DNA of 64,000 nt from Biomphalaria glabrata (GCF_947242115.1 NC_074721.1:18087501-18151500); one strand, 5' to 3'. Numbered from the stretch's first letter, positions 32,700 to 45,396 are shown. The notes: generated by a model not told the origin, from the sequence alone. Made by a program: numbers and translations.

Positions 32700-35600
32700 A
32701 ACCGCGAGGGAGAAATAATTCTTCAAAAGTGTTGACTTCCCTTTGCCTCTAGTAGGACTTTCATAGTGCATCTAACATTATCAAATATTTTACATTTTAA
32801 AAACATATGGCTTTCATTGTTACCATTATCTGTGTGACAGAAAACACATGTGTGTACATTTCTTTTCTTACTTCCTACAGGGGTCATCCCGAAGATTAGT
32901 CTGTATGTTATTTCTCTGGCTTTGGGTGTAATGTGTTTGCTGTGTAGATTTATAAAAGTGTCTCTGAAATCAATTACATCTAACTCTCTACTCCATTTGA
33001 TCCTATTGAATAATCTTTCTTGTAACTGTTTCTTAAGTGTTGTATATGTGTCTTTTAATTTACTGTGTATTAGATGTTCATTGCCAGGGAGTATTCTTGA
33101 TATGGATCTGTAAAATGGATGTGTGTTTGTACCAAAGTGGTGTGGGGTGTCATTTTTTATTGGAATTATTTTATTTAACCTTAAGCCGTAGTAGTATATT
33201 GTTACTGGAAAATTGTTTGGGTTCTTGGCTACTTGTCCTATGTATTTTAATTTAAGTGCTTGTATTTTGGTTCTGATGTCCTGTAAGTTTATCCCCCCAT
33301 CCTCTTTGTTTTGTATAAGTGTTGTGTGTTTAATGTTTCTGATAGTGCTTTTAAATGTAAAATTCCTAATGATTGTGTTAATGCTTCGTATAAAAGTTGG
33401 TGGGGGTTCTGTGCTGTTTGCTAAATAAACTATCTTCGGGATGACCAGGTTGTTTACTAGTATTGCTCTACCAAATATAGTAGTTGCTGCATAATGAAAT
33501 CTTATAAGTGTGTTTTTGGTTTTCTTTAAAATATTTTCCCACTGCTGTGTGGTAATATGTTGGGTTGCTTGTCCACGTGATGCCGCATATTTTAATTTCC
33601 TTCTCTATTTTAAGGTTAAAGGGGATGTTTGAGGGGATTTCCCACCTGCCCAATCCCATAATACAAGATTTATTTATGTTGATTTTTGACCCGCTTGCCC
33701 TCCCAAATTGAATAAACTTATCTATGATTGCGGCTATGTCTTTTTCTGAGGAGGGAAAAAGGGTGGTGTCATCAGCGTATGCTTTAACTTTAACTACGGT
33801 CGTGGGGCCTGGGATTCTTATCCCCGTGATTCCATTATCTAGCCTGATGGTTTCTAAAAGGGGTTCTAGGCAAAGGGTGTATAAAAAGGGAGAAAGGGGA
33901 CACCCTTGTCTAACAGATCTTTTAATAGGGATACTGCCACTAAGGGTTTGGTTAATTTTGAGTTTGCTTGTGGCATCAGTGTAAACTAGCTTTATGTATT
34001 TCTTCATTCTTCCATCTGTCTTCGTCTTGTCTAGTATTTTGAAAAGGTAGTCATGGTCTATTCTGTCAAAGGCCTTTTCCTGGTCAATAGAAAAGAGGGC
34101 TGCTTTCAAGTCTTTGTCTTTACAGTAATATATAATGTCTCTTAAAAAATGGTTAAGTTCGTCGATGTTTTTGTCTGGGTTGCTACAATATTGGTCCTGA
34201 CCTATTAAGTGTGGTATGAGGGGTTTTAGTCTTAGAAAAATCATTTTCGTCAGGAGTTTGTAGTCGGTGTTTAGAAGTGAGATCGGTCGAAAGTCGCTAG
34301 GTGAGGTGTTGTTTTCTTGTTTTTTAGACGTGTGATGTATGCTAAGTTGAAATCTCTAGGTAACTGTTCTGTCACTAACATGTCGCTGTATAGATTTAAT
34401 AGTAGGGGTCCTATTTGGGGAAAAAAGGCTTTGTAAAATTCAAACGTCAGACCGTCTGGGCCAGGGGATTTGTTGTTTTGTGTTGTATCTAAAGCAGCCC
34501 TCAGTTCGTCTAGCGTGAAGTGAGCGTCTGTCTCTATCTGTTCTGTCATTGGTATTTCTTTGCAGTTCTGTATAAATACTTTTTGTGCGTTGTCGTCCGT
34601 CTGTTCCTTGTCATACAAATTAGTAAAGTGTTTCGTAAATGTGTCTGTTATTTTGTCCAGGTCGTGTATAGTTTCTCCTTTACTATCAACAATGTTGTCA
34701 ATAGTTCTGTCAATTTGAATGTTTTGTTCTGCTGATAAAAAAAGTTTGTTAGGCCCTTCGGTTATTTTGTTACTTTTGCACCTCAATTCCGCTCCTTTGT
34801 ATTGATAGTTAAATAGTTCTTCTAGTTGTGTTAGTATATGTGTTTTGGCTGCTTCGTCTTCTTCGTTTGTTGGTAAATTTTTAAGTCTTTCCTCTTCTTT
34901 TTTCCTTTTTGAGTTGACTAGTGTGGCCAGTATTTGGCTTTGCTGCTTAATGGAGTTTTTAATTAGCGTCCATATTTGTGTGACTTTGAAATGGGGTGTG
35001 TCTGAGTCATGTATTCTAGTTTCGACGAGGTTTCCGATTGTTTTTAAATAGAGCGGGTCATTTAGGAGGTTGTTGTTAAGTTTCCAGATCGGTGTTTTTT
35101 GTTTTTTTCATTTTTAGTTTTGGGTTCAGCAGTTCCACTAAGACTCCTGTGTGGTCTGTATATTGTAACGTCTCTACGAGATGTGTTACACTTTTTGTTT
35201 CGCACGCCCTTGGCACATACACTCTATCTATCCGTGTTTCTATTTGGTGTGCCTTGTCCCTGAACGTGGTGACCCGGCCCGTGACCTCTACTTCTCTATA
35301 GGCATCTACTAACCGGAAAGCCATGATGACTCCCCCCAAATAGTCATGCGTTTTAATTGTTACATGAGGAGTAGGACCCTCTGTGTTTGTGTTTTGCTTG
35401 TCTAATTGGGAATCAATGTAATTTAAATCACCCCCTACTATCAAATTTTCTCCTGCGTACTGAGTGTGTAGAATGTCACTTAGCATTCCAAAAAACTCGT
35501 GTTTCTCTTTTTTTTGAGCGGGTGCATAAATGTTGACTAACGTGTACGTGTGTTTTTGTGAGATTGTCCTAATTATTACTATCCTCCCGCTATTGTCTTG

Positions 35601-35852
35601 ATATGAGTGTGTGATTGAAAACCTATTGGATGTTTGTAAAATGGCTGTCCCTCGTGGCTTTCTACCTAAACTAAAATAACCCTCCCGGAGGCCCATAAGA
35701 GAGACTGCTTTTTTGGCCTTGTACTCTAACTGTGTGTTGGTCTCTTGCAGAAAGATAAAATCTGGCTTGTATTTCCTTGTGAGGTGTGCTATGTATGTGT
35801 GTTTATTGTTAAGCCCTCTCATGTTGAGTGTCAGAATTTTGATGTCTGCCAT
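32700..35852 (-). pseudogene. LINE ORF2: endonuclease and reverse transcriptase, frameshifted
   Basis: The APE endonuclease runs from MADIKILTLNMRGLNN (35852) through FLQETNTQLE, VGGDLNYIDSQ and TDHTGVLVEL. The frame changes near 35090 in a T-rich run. The linker and fingers (34271-34786, ending NNKSPGPDGLTFEFYKAFFP and LARDFNLAYIT-like) follow; the frame changes again near 34310. The palm with SVRQGCPLSPF and YADD lies near 33770-33900. The C-terminus continues to a CVFC...ESHMFLKC motif near 32790-32855. The usual role is target-primed reverse transcription; this copy cannot make the full protein. Confidence 0.8.
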
Positions 35853-35930
35853 GAGTGTGTGAGATTGGTTTGCGTGTTTGTTATTCTATTGTGTGTGTAT
35901 GCATTTTATCTTTAAGAGTTGCTTTGTTGT

Positions 35931-36994
35931 TTATGTGTTTGAATGTGTGTTAGGGTCCTCGCCCTCATCTATGACTAACACTGACGGGGAGTCTGGAAAG
36001 TTCAGCTCGAGCTTGAACTGTTCTTCCTCTCTTTTCTCCTCCTCCATCCGGGGATCCTCGTTTAGATCCTCTGATGAGGAAGAGAGAGAGAGGGCCCTCT
36101 TTCTTGTTATTTTGGTTGGGGTGGTGGGTGCTGAACTTGCCCCTCCGGATGTTTTAATTTTTTTTACTTTGCTTAGATTTGTTTTCAGGGCTGTTAGGTG
36201 GGGGGAGACCACTTTGAGTAGCTCCCATAGCTTCTATTTGTTTTTTTCCCCCTCCTTTGCTGCTTTCAACCATTGTGAAGCCATCTTTTTTTAGCTGTTG
36301 ATCAATCTCGGATTGCTTTTTCTCTCCCTCACCTTTAAGGGCCATGGCATAGGAGATTTTCCCTCCTACTTCCTTTGCACCTTCTGTGGGGTTTTGGTCC
36401 CGTCTGGGGTTCGCCCTATTTGGACACTGGTTTGACCAGTGCTGATCCTGTCCGCAATGCCAGCACTGTTGTCTACGTCCCGGGATGGTCACGAGGACCT
36501 TGTAGGTCCTCGGATCGTCCTCGTATCGTAACTGAATATAATGGGGGAGTTCAGTCTGTTTGCGGATTTTTATCCAAGCCGCCCACTTATCTGAGTTGCC
36601 TAGCCTGATTGGCTCTATCTTGGAGCCTTCTTCTGCAAAGGCTCCAAAGATTTCTCCTATCTTTGATTTGTTTATGGTTGGTGCTACCCAGTGAAGGGTA
36701 ACCCTGATTTTTTCGTCTTCTAAGGTACAGACATCTACCTTGAAGTCCTTCTCATTCCCAAATGATTTCCCTAGTATACGGGTTCTCACTCGGGACCAGG
36801 AACCAGACAAAGGGGTTCTCAAAGCGATAGAGAGAACCCACTTCGTCCGGTGTTAGTTTCAGGCACTCTGTTAGGCTCGCCATAGTGGCCTTAACAGCCC
36901 CCTGGCCTGACAGCTTTAGAAGCAAGGTACCTGGAGCGTGGACAAGTCTACCATCCAGGTCCTTTTTTTCAATAAAAAATGTCTTAACTGACAT
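35931..36994 (-). pseudogene. LINE ORF1, nucleic-acid-binding protein, frameshifted
   Basis: It begins MSVKTFFIEKKDLDGRL. The frame changes near 36785. The middle part carries IRVTLHWVAPTINKSKI and the CCHC knuckle CWHCGQDQHWSNQC (C-x2-C-x4-H-x4-C) near 36450. A second frame change lies near 36170, followed by a Ser- and Glu-rich acidic tail ending DEGEDPNTHSNT at 35931. ORF1 proteins of this group bind the element RNA. Length would be about 350 residues. Confidence 0.75.
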
Positions 36995-37010
36995 TTTTAC
37001 AAAGGTTTAT

Positions 37011-37294
37011 CACAAGTACAGAGACAGAAAAGAGGCGATAACTACATTACAAACTATACAGTACTTTACTACACAACCCTTGCGCCGTCCACTCTAAACA
37101 GTAACACACAAAAATCCTCAGAATCACAAAAAAACAACACAGAAACACAAGTAATCCACAGAATTAATCCTCAAGTGTTAGCTACTTAATCAATCTCTTA
37201 TTTGAATCCCCAAAAGAGAAACATAATACCCGCTATATAAAAGTTTCAAGAAAATGAAGTTGACAAGATTACTATTTGTCTTAAATTAGGTTAA
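37011..37294. other. LINE 5' flank, no supported feature
   Basis: It may include the LINE 5' UTR. A-rich and without coding signal. Confidence 0.35.
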
Positions 37295-37577
37295 ACTTAT
37301 AATGCATACTAATTAGCTTTTTTCTCTTTAAAAAACTGCTTGCATAAGTGATTTAAAAAATTAGATTTTTGCTTTCAAAAAAAAAAAAGTAGCCGTTGCA
37401 TCAGAACTTTTAATGGTCTAAAATATTGTGATGTCGGATTTTCACTACCTTTTCTAGTTTACGAGATCTAAACGGGACGGACGGACAGACGGACAAACGG
37501 AAAGACGGACAGACATTTCACACAAAACTAATAGCGTCTTTTCCCCTTTCGGGGGCCTCTAAAAATATTCACGTCAC
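37295..37577 (+). repeat. 3' end of the 3.6-kb family, third copy
   Basis: 'aactgcttgcataagtgatt', 'aaaagtagccgttgca', an ACGG/ACAG array (37475-37515), 'cacaaaactaatagcgtctt' and a 'cccctttcggggg' hairpin match 7735-7977 base for base over much of the length. Confidence 0.7.
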
Positions 37578-38074
37578 CAGACAGATTAATGGCGTTGCAG
37601 AATAGGAGTACACAAAACCAGAGAATGGGTTTGGGAATGAAGCAAGAAAAATGATGAAAGGACTGCTAGTAAATATCGACGGATTTAGAGACATATGACA
37701 ATCCTACCATTGTGTCAATAAACAGCGTTGAAGTATTTTATCAAGTCTTTTGTTTGTCTCTTGAATGTGTCTCATCCTTAGGTTCACGCTATAATTGTCA
37801 ACACATCAAAAGTCAGTAGTCTTGTGAGATCAACTCAAGTCAATTGTATCAAACAGATAATAAGCACATTCAAGTCCGTGCAAGGACGAGCCTGTTAAGT
37901 GAGACGGATTTGTTATTTTGATATTCTGCGTTAGAAAAGAGAATGTGAAATGTTTTATTGCAGACGCGTCTCCAGAAAAAAAAATCCTTTAAAACGTCTC
38001 GTATCTAAGATTTCTTTACTTTGTGAAAATATACAATGAGCATTAACTTATAACTACACTAGGATTACCCACTG
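37578..38074. other. Intergenic sequence, no supported feature
   Basis: No gene, repeat unit or RNA signal could be supported. Confidence 0.4.
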
Positions 38075-38234
38075 ACCATTTCCATCTCTAATGGGTACGT
38101 CACATTAGTTGGGTAAAAAGTAAAGGCCTTTGGTCGTTTTGTTGTCCACATGACACCCTCGTTAACAAAGGGCCTCAGAAACAAATGAAGTTGACATCAT
38201 CTGCCCTATAGATCGCAAGGTCTGAAAGGGGAAT
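38075..38234 (-). repeat. tRNA-like SINE (first family), 5' part
   Basis: On the - strand it starts 'cccctttcagaccttgcgat' and runs through 'gatgatgtcaacttcattt' to 'taatgtgacgtacccattag'. The tRNA-like 3' block is missing. Confidence 0.65.
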
Positions 38235-38790
38235 GTGTTTTTTTTTGTATTTCCGTTGATTTGTTGTTGTTGTTTTGTTATATATTGTTTAGTTTGCCAG
38301 GGAGCCCTCCTATTTGTTCTTACTTAAAACACTATAATGTTATAAAGTGAAAGTCTCCCCCATACATTCCTTAGGCCAGCTCATTTTCTGTTACGTTGAA
38401 ATGGACCGGCCTGAATTCGAGTATCACGTCTCAATGAGCAGCATAGCAGGGCGATTGAAATTTACCATTTTGTAGGTCCAATAGGCTTATCACACTACAG
38501 CAGATGATTAGTAGACTCGAGAACCTTTTGTGGCGAGTACTTGTAATAAGGATGATCATCCTTACCGATCAAATTATTTCTATTATTATGTTAGAAACTA
38601 ACGAGTATTCATTCTTTGGCGCTGCCAGGGTCGAGTTGAAGAGAAACAAAATTTATTGCAGTCACTTTATCAGTTTCCACAAAAGAATTTTCTGGTGATG
38701 TGGCAGGTCTGCAGCAGTACCGCCCTCTTCTGATGTTGGAAAAATTTCTCAAAAGTATTAAATCAGTATTTCCTAATATGACTGACCATT
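38235..38790. other. Intergenic sequence, no supported feature
   Basis: Mixed AT-rich DNA with no convincing exon. The short reading frame at 38504-38698 shows no domain. Confidence 0.4.
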
Positions 38791-38793
38791 AGA

Positions 38794-38897
38794 CACTACC
38801 AAACATACATAAAGTAATAGAAGTTAACACTACCAAACATACATAAAGTCATAGAAGTTAACAATACAAAACATACATAAAGTCATAGAAGTTAATG
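38794..38897 (+). repeat. Minisatellite, about 34-bp unit, 3 copies
   Basis: The unit 'accaaacatacataaagtca' plus 'tagaagttaacact' repeats three times with few changes. Confidence 0.85.
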
Positions 38898-39009
38898 AAC
38901 AAATAATCGGTAGTGACAGTCGTATTATCTGACAGAAATACTTTTCATGATATTGCACGTGCAAAGTTGCCAATAACTTCCACTTTATTGTTTCAACTAG
39001 TTCCTTCAT

Positions 39010-39250
39010 GTGGCTGTTTTAAAACAGTTGCGTGTACAGTTGACCAATGGCTATTTTTACTGCTGTGTTATTGCTGCTTTAACCGCTGCTGTATTAAGTA
39101 CCATTGCCTTTGGCTGTTTATTTAGATCTAGATAGATTTAGTCTCTGTTGTGGAGTTGTAAGGTGTGTTTTAGTCAGTGTTACTGGTTTGTTGTATGATA
39201 TTGCAGATTGAAGATCTAGACTAGAGTTTGTTGGGTGTTCTAAGGGTATC
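39010..39250 (+). repeat. Inverted repeat arm A (left)
   Basis: From 'gtggctgttttaaaacagtt' to 'agtttgttgggtgtt' this is the near-exact reverse complement of 49607-49850, except for small indels. It holds 'tagatctagatagattta'. No coding sequence is conserved. Confidence 0.75.
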
Positions 39251-40310
39251 TAAGCAATACCAAGTCAAAATACACAATTATCCAATTTACTTTAATTAAA
39301 TAGATTAAAGTTAATTTAGTTTAAATGTCTTGATATCCAGATTAATGGCGCTAGGCTATGGCGTTCAGAGCAGCAGCCTTCGCCGTCCGCTCCGCAGTAC
39401 GTCGCTGATTATATTACTTATTTGTAATTTTTTTTAAGCATACAAAAATGATGTCGCTTTTGTAAATACTATGAACTATACTCTGTTGTCATATAGTCAC
39501 GTACGTTTTATGTATTTATTTTTGTTCATATTAAAACGTGCAATGTTGTCCAGGACAGTATTCTCTAGTCAAGCCCTGGATTCACATAGTCGCAGTACAA
39601 GGTTTTAATGGTCACGAGGCTTTAGTTGAAGTTGTTGGTAATCTGGTGTTGAATTTAATTATCTAAATAGATGTAGACAAAAGAAAACCTTTTAACTCCC
39701 GAGACCTAAGACTTCAATAAAAGGGTATGCAGAGATAACACTTGGGATACAAGATCGATAAGATTTAGGATATAAAACTGGTGGGGTTTGAGAGCAGGGC
39801 AGGGAGGAGGATCCGACTTAACAATGTCATCCTTTACACATTAAGACATTTGGCTTGGTGAACTGATGTAGACAGACACTACTAGCTACGAGATCATTTG
39901 GTCTACACTTTAGCAAAACATGAGCACGTTCAGCTAGTTGCTAGGTGCAAGAGTGTTTAATCCTAATAACTTTGACTCTAACACAAAATACACAAAAATA
40001 AACGACAAAAACTAATTTCACATTCAATCCTCCATGTAATTTTTTTAAAGATTCACATAAGCTTTTACAATACCTCTATTCAAGTCAAATATTTGGAGTG
40101 GGCAATACGTAGAACTTTCTTGGTGAACTCGGTTTCCCAAAAAAAACGACTCTAATGATTTTCCAAGATATTTCACTCTTTATGAATATCGTTGAGAAAA
40201 GAATTATTAACTCGTTGGTCACACTGGGAAACCTCTAGTTTTGCAGTTATAATTTTTATAATTGTAAAAAAAAATAATTAAAACTTAGCTCAAGGACTAA
40301 AATATCTTTA
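39251..40310. other. Segment between left arms A and B
   Basis: No gene seen. At 39655-39900 there is a diverged direct match to 50830-51060 ('agacaaaagaaaaccttt', 'gagcag...gataacacttg'). Confidence 0.45.
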
Positions 40311-40312
40311 AC

Positions 40313-40605
40313 ATGATCAGACCATGGAACTATACTAATGGAACACCAGCTTCGAGTTTTTTACAAAGACAAAGAGAGTCGAAGTGCCGTCGCGCATCTT
40401 TTTCGCGCACCATACCATTTTGAAAAATCGATGAGGATGTCAAAGAAGAAATTTACTCCGAGAGCCACTTGGATTGACCTTCATTGAGAGTAAAACTTCC
40501 CCACACTATATTTTATTAGATCTGTAAAAACTTTATCCATTTTCTGACTATCTGATAAAATAGATACAATTTCCCTGAATAAGAGATCGTCACAAAAGTT
40601 ATTTT
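40313..40605 (+). repeat. Inverted repeat arm B (left)
   Basis: From 'gatcagaccatggaactata' to 'aataagagatcgtcacaaaa' this is the reverse complement of 48775-49042. The shared core includes 'gtgccgtcgcgcatcttttt' and 'gagagccacttggattgacc'. Confidence 0.8.
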
Positions 40606-41925
40606 TTTCGATCACCCTATAAAATGCCACTTATTTTCCAAAAAATAGAATCTAAATTCCGAAAATACAATCTTTCAGCGTTTCTGTGTTTGGTTTATTT
40701 ACACTAAATCTGGATGAAGACCTGTCTACCGTTCCGCCAAATGCGTATTTGTTACGATATACTAAATTTTCACGAAATAAAAATAGGAGGCCTAATACAG
40801 TTTTGACACTCCAAGCTACGCATTTCTAATCGTTTTTTTTTTATTTATTATCAAAAGGACTAGGCTATAGGCATACACGTCTCGTGGGAAACAAAGAAAA
40901 AGTTAATCTTGATAATATTGTAGCCTAAATAAAATGACAAAAAAAACAACAACAAAACAACTATAGCCTAATCTAAAATGAAATAGATCTAGAGCTAGAT
41001 TTTCTTGGACGAATGATATAAAATAAGTATAAATAATAAGTCATATGAATCTGATAGATCTAAAACAAATACTGATAGAGTCATTCATTAATTAATTATT
41101 AGAATTACTTGACTACCAACTGGGTATTTTTATTGCCAAAATACAATGTATTTTATGTGCATTTATTAAAAACAACAACCAAAAATTAAGCGTTTGACGC
41201 AACTAGATCTAATATTAGTAATATATAGATTCTAGTTCTAGATCCAGAAAGCTACTTCTCTAATTCAGTTTTCTAGTTTAATTCTAGTTAGATCTAGATG
41301 TCTAGACCACTAGATCTAAATCTAGCCAGGGTTTTTGTCATGGAATAGATTTATAAAACTTCAGCCACCTACTGATCACGATATGACAGATAGGCCTACT
41401 CTCTCTACTACTAGACTCTAGATCTAGAATCTAGTACTAGTAGATCACTACATTTGACTAGATGATTACTAGATCACAGTAAAATTCAATGTGTACTTCC
41501 GACTTAAGCTCAACAAACAAGTCTACTCCAAAGTATAGATCTACTAGTAAAGTCACAAAGTGTAAAGGATCATTATATATTCACATAAAAAAAATTATAG
41601 GCCTAAAATGAATCGAATAATCAGTCACTAATTTGACTAATCAGTAATCTAAATTGTTTTTTTTTTAAATGGCAAGTGTTAATATGACTTCTGACTTGTA
41701 AACCAGTTGCAGAGATTCTAGTTTTTATTTTGATGACATGTTACGATATATCAATGATATTTAGATAAACCTAGTGGAACAGACAGAAGGACCATTTAAT
41801 ATAAGGCAAAGAAGTAAGATGTTTATAATCCATCAAACTATGATCAAACTCACAGAGGACTTGTGTCATTAGTGACAGCATTTCATGCATTTACAGAAGC
41901 TACAAACTATTCTACAAAAATGATA
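40606..41925. other. AT-rich sequence with TAGATCT low complexity
   Basis: Dense 'tagatctaga' words at 40980-41480. No exon, RNA gene or mobile-element protein could be supported. Confidence 0.45.
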
Positions 41926-41929
41926 GGCT

Positions 41930-42375
41930 TGTCTTTGATTCCGAAGACTTATGAGGAATGCTATGTTTCCAGTGGCTACTCAGCCCCAGCTGTGACCTAC
42001 ATATTATGCCACACTGAGCACAGGCATAACCATTGTCCACCTGTGGTAGAATCAGTTGTTTTTTTTTCTTTTTGCCGTCTACCCTCGGCAATTAATTTTC
42101 ATTGGTGTATACCACACCTTTGTAAGTGACCTCCAGCTGTCTCGCTCTGAAGCTGTATGCAACCAGGTGCTCTCTTATTCTATGTCAGTTAAAGCAAGTT
42201 GGCGCCTAAGCTTGTCTTTAAAGCATTTCTGTGGTACCTCTTTATGTGCATATGACATGTTAGGCAAATAGGTTTTGCCTATCGGAAGGCCATTTGGGAA
42301 TATATAGGTGTTCAAAATGAAACTCCAAACATCTGGACTTCCAGTAACCAAGAAAATAAGCTTAGGATTCAAAGA
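41930..42375 (-). mobile_element. LINE tail, same family as 13230-13860
   Basis: On the - strand it reads KCFKDKLRRQLALTDIE, then a region matching the 'tggttgcatac..cctcagaacgagacatctg' stretch of the + strand copy. The end near 41940-42030 matches the 'gatgtggcaaaat' and 'ttcatcttcggactcgaaga' end. Frames are broken and the 5' part is missing. Confidence 0.7.
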
Positions 42376-43099
42376 GACGACACTGGCATTTCAGCTAAGA
42401 CAATCAGTAAAATTAATAGCAACTTTAATTGCAGTCCACCAAACAAGATAAAAAGAAACAAGTGTGGCTTCAATAGCATTGATGATATTTAGTTTACTTT
42501 TATCTCATTTACTAGTATTACTATTTCATTGACTAAGGTTTTTTATTGTCAAATATGCATAAGTACATGTACTAGTTCCTGCAATTTGATGAAAAATAAT
42601 AATTAAATTGTGTGTAGTCTATATACAAATGTTTATAAGAGATCACAGCTTAGCTTTATTTACTTAATTTCAAAACTATGATTTTGTGTTCTGACTCTAC
42701 TCTAAATAAATTATATTTTATTTTAAGAATGCAAAGTTGGAAATTCTGTTCTGATGAAAAAAAATTATTAAAATAAAGTAGATGTTTATGGTTTCTTTGT
42801 ATTTATTTTTAAATTATTTATTCATTAAAAATTAATTGTTCATTAACATTTACTTGAAGTAAAGATCAAAAACACAAATTCAATTCATGCAGATCACAGC
42901 CCATCACTTAAATGTATTTACTGTCAATTCTACACACTATTCATTTCAAAATGTTGCTTTAAATTGTTATATGACACAATCAAAGTACTGGTACCTCACA
43001 TTGATGTAGGCCTAAAGCACCTGAAATAATGACAAATTTTCATTCAATAACTTGTACTGTCATTTATTATCAGACGTGTTAAAACTAATGACCTGTATC
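42376..43099. other. AT-rich sequence, no supported feature
   Basis: No exon or repeat unit could be supported. Confidence 0.4.
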
Positions 43100-43445
43100 A
43101 TCATCATTGGCCTCCTTCAGTCGTAGAAATAGAAAGACTAAGGTTTCATCTCAGAGCACAATTCCTCATGTGGCTGTGGAGCCCTATTTCGGAGAGACAC
43201 TCCCATCCACAGATAGCACAGGTTAAGGTGGTTTTTGCTTCGGTGGTAGAGGAGCTGGCCATTTTTCGGATTGTACGTTTTTCTTCCTGAGCTGAGACCT
43301 ATGTACTTTCACTGTCCATAGCTTTCTTGGTCACTGTCTCTCCATCTGTTGCGGTCTAAAGCTATGTCTTCCCAATTGTCAGTATTGATGTTCAATGATT
43401 TGAGGTCACGTTTTATTACATCTATGTAATGGAAGTGGGGGCGAC
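43100..43445 (-). mobile_element. RTE/CFDP2-like LINE tail with Cys/His finger
   Basis: On the - strand the final finger CAICGWECLSEIGLHSHM reads near 43170-43215 in one frame; compare CPTCDRSC...SHTRSC at 10830-10900. Upstream are WEDIALDRNRWRD-like and NVIKRDLKSLNI-like pieces. It is a 3'-end fragment of the same broad LINE group as the element at 2330. Confidence 0.7.
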
Positions 43446-43489
43446 CAGTTTTTCTTGTGTCAGTAGTGTGTTAAAACTAATGACCTGTG

Positions 43490-44879
43490 TATATAATTTA
43501 TTAAGCAGGAGCATCAACAAATCTTGAACAATAATTGTCTACAGAAAAACTTTATTCTTATCCAAACAATATACATTTACAATGTATTTAAGCAAGTTAA
43601 TTTATATTTATACAAATCTATATGGCCTAAAGATTATAGCGTATTTTGATGTGTGAATACCAAGTTACATTATTACATGAAAATAGTGTACTCATTTTTA
43701 AAATATTCTGGGTAATAAAAATAAAAAACTAATGATACAATAAAATTGAAGCATTAGTAAAAAAAAAGAAAAATTTCACTCAAGATCTATGTGAACTCTG
43801 CTTGAAAATTAATTAATTAATTAATTTTGAAATTAATTTTAAAAAAAATTATGGTTCTTTAGTCAATGGAATGATAGCAGCAATTATTTAACAATTTCAT
43901 GATTATCCATTCATTTCAATATACTTATAACTGAAAAATAATTCATAAGGTTTAGATACAACCATTTGAAATAATGATAATAATTTTTTTCTTAATTTGC
44001 TTAATTCAAATCTAATATAAACAAGATTTCCTCTGTCAAGAAACTTATGAGGGAACAACATGCATGTTCTTCTCAGTAAGTTTTGCAAAGGGAATTAAGA
44101 ATATTTAATTGATGTTGCTTTTTTTTTTTGCCAACATTTTAAACCTTTGCACCAGGCTTTTAGTTTTAAGGAGAATGCACAATATTTTATATGTTTACTT
44201 TTGTTAGATTCTTATTTTAATTTAAAAAAAGTAAAATTTCCCTTACCACTCATCCACTGCACTCCCTCTTGTTTTAATGGGGCTCAGATTAATAGTTTTC
44301 AAGTACAATATCAAACAGATTTAAAGAAATACTAAATCCAAACCTGTTGGCTGAATGACAGGATATACATAAATATGTATACAGCTTACAGTATAATATA
44401 TATATCTTAAATTAAAATTAGTCCAAGACTTTTATTTTGCAACATGATGGGATTTTCCTTTCTGGTGGTGCTATGCAGGAGTCCAAGAATCTCATCTTTT
44501 CTCATAACAGAAAGTTATCTAGTTATACAAATAAATAAAAGGATTTAAAAAAAAATTAAAAAATATGTGTGACATATGTGTTGACCATGCTAAACGTATA
44601 TATGTTATTAATTATAGTTATATAATTTTGCCATTCTAAAAATAGTCTGTACCTAAAAGGAGCTACTGCGTTAATGTGTAGACATGGCCCTGACCTTAAT
44701 AGTTATGAATTTTACTATAGGTGAAGGCAGATGTTCAGTTAATTTGATGCACATTGAACTAATCTAAAAGCAACTATAACATATATTATGATTTACATTT
44801 TCATGGAAAACTAGTTTTTCAAAAATACAAGTACTTCAGCTTATGAGAAAAGTACATGGGAAAAATTGCAGTACCTTAC
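43490..44879 (-). other. AT-rich stretch, possible 3' UTR or flank of the small gene
   Basis: No mobile element is seen over 1.4 kb, unlike most of the window. A - strand AATAAA lies near 43551. If the tentative gene at 44880-45396 is real, its 3' end could lie here. Weak evidence. Confidence 0.2.
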
Positions 44880-45396
44880 CTTTAAGAGGTGCAACCAATC
44901 ATTGACTTTTCAGGAATGCATGCCTTTTTCTTGCATTTCCAAACATAACTGTAATTATACAATTAGGCATATTGGTTAATTTCTTTTGAAAACATTACAA
45001 TTAAAAAATAATATTAAATTGAAAACGTTGTATCAAACATACAAATTATCAGACAATTTTGCCTAATTTCATCTAACAGTTTATTGTAAAGGAATGGCCT
45101 GCACAACAGCCAAGGTATATTAGGCATTCATGAAAGATGAATGTGCTTAAGAGTGTTATAAATAAAAAAACTTAGAGAAAAATGTTAAATTTCATCCCAG
45201 ATATTTGGATGTTGCTTGACCATGAAAATCACACAATTCATAAAACATCTATTAGATAACTAAAATAAAAATTGTATAGTAGTACTTACATTAAATATTG
45301 AATGGATGCCCAGAGAGTAGAAATAGTATAAGTATGATCCTTGAACCATTCTGGTACATCATCAGAACTGGTTGCCATGGTTCTACTTGTTAATAA
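44880..45396 (-). CDS. Tentative two-exon gene for a 45-residue protein
   Basis: On the - strand an exon at 45290-45396 follows 'ttgtaatgtttcag', has ATG at 45378 and ends at a perfect GTAAGT. The next exon, 44880-44948, follows 'gtataattacag' and ends at GTAAGG; the stop falls at 44900-44902. The joined product starts MATSSDDVPEWFKDHTY and then has a moderately hydrophobic stretch (TISTLWASIQYLIMFG) and a basic end (NARKRHAFLKSQ). I do not recognise it. A small single-pass membrane protein fits what is seen. Both splice sites are good, but short exons like these also arise by chance. Confidence 0.3.

Larger units (their letters stand above)
32310..37010 (-). mobile_element. Tx1/L1-like LINE, nearly full length
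   Basis: About 4.7 kb holding ORF1 with a CCHC knuckle, then ORF2 with endonuclease, reverse transcriptase and a C-terminal Cys/His motif. The reverse transcriptase wording (FSIDQEKAFDRIDHDYLF, RQGCPLSPFLY, AYADDTTLF, SLLNTDYKLL) is that of the L1 superfamily, closest in style to Tx1. Both edges are approximate; no target duplication was found. Only a handful of frameshifts separate it from a coding copy, so it is fairly young. Confidence 0.85.

Noticed and set aside
33724-33984. + strand frame and others between 32850 and 35301
   Set aside because: They lie antisense to LINE ORF2; the - strand reading has clear reverse transcriptase and endonuclease motifs.
35878-36294. 138-residue + strand frame
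   Set aside because: It is antisense to LINE ORF1 and shows no domain of its own.
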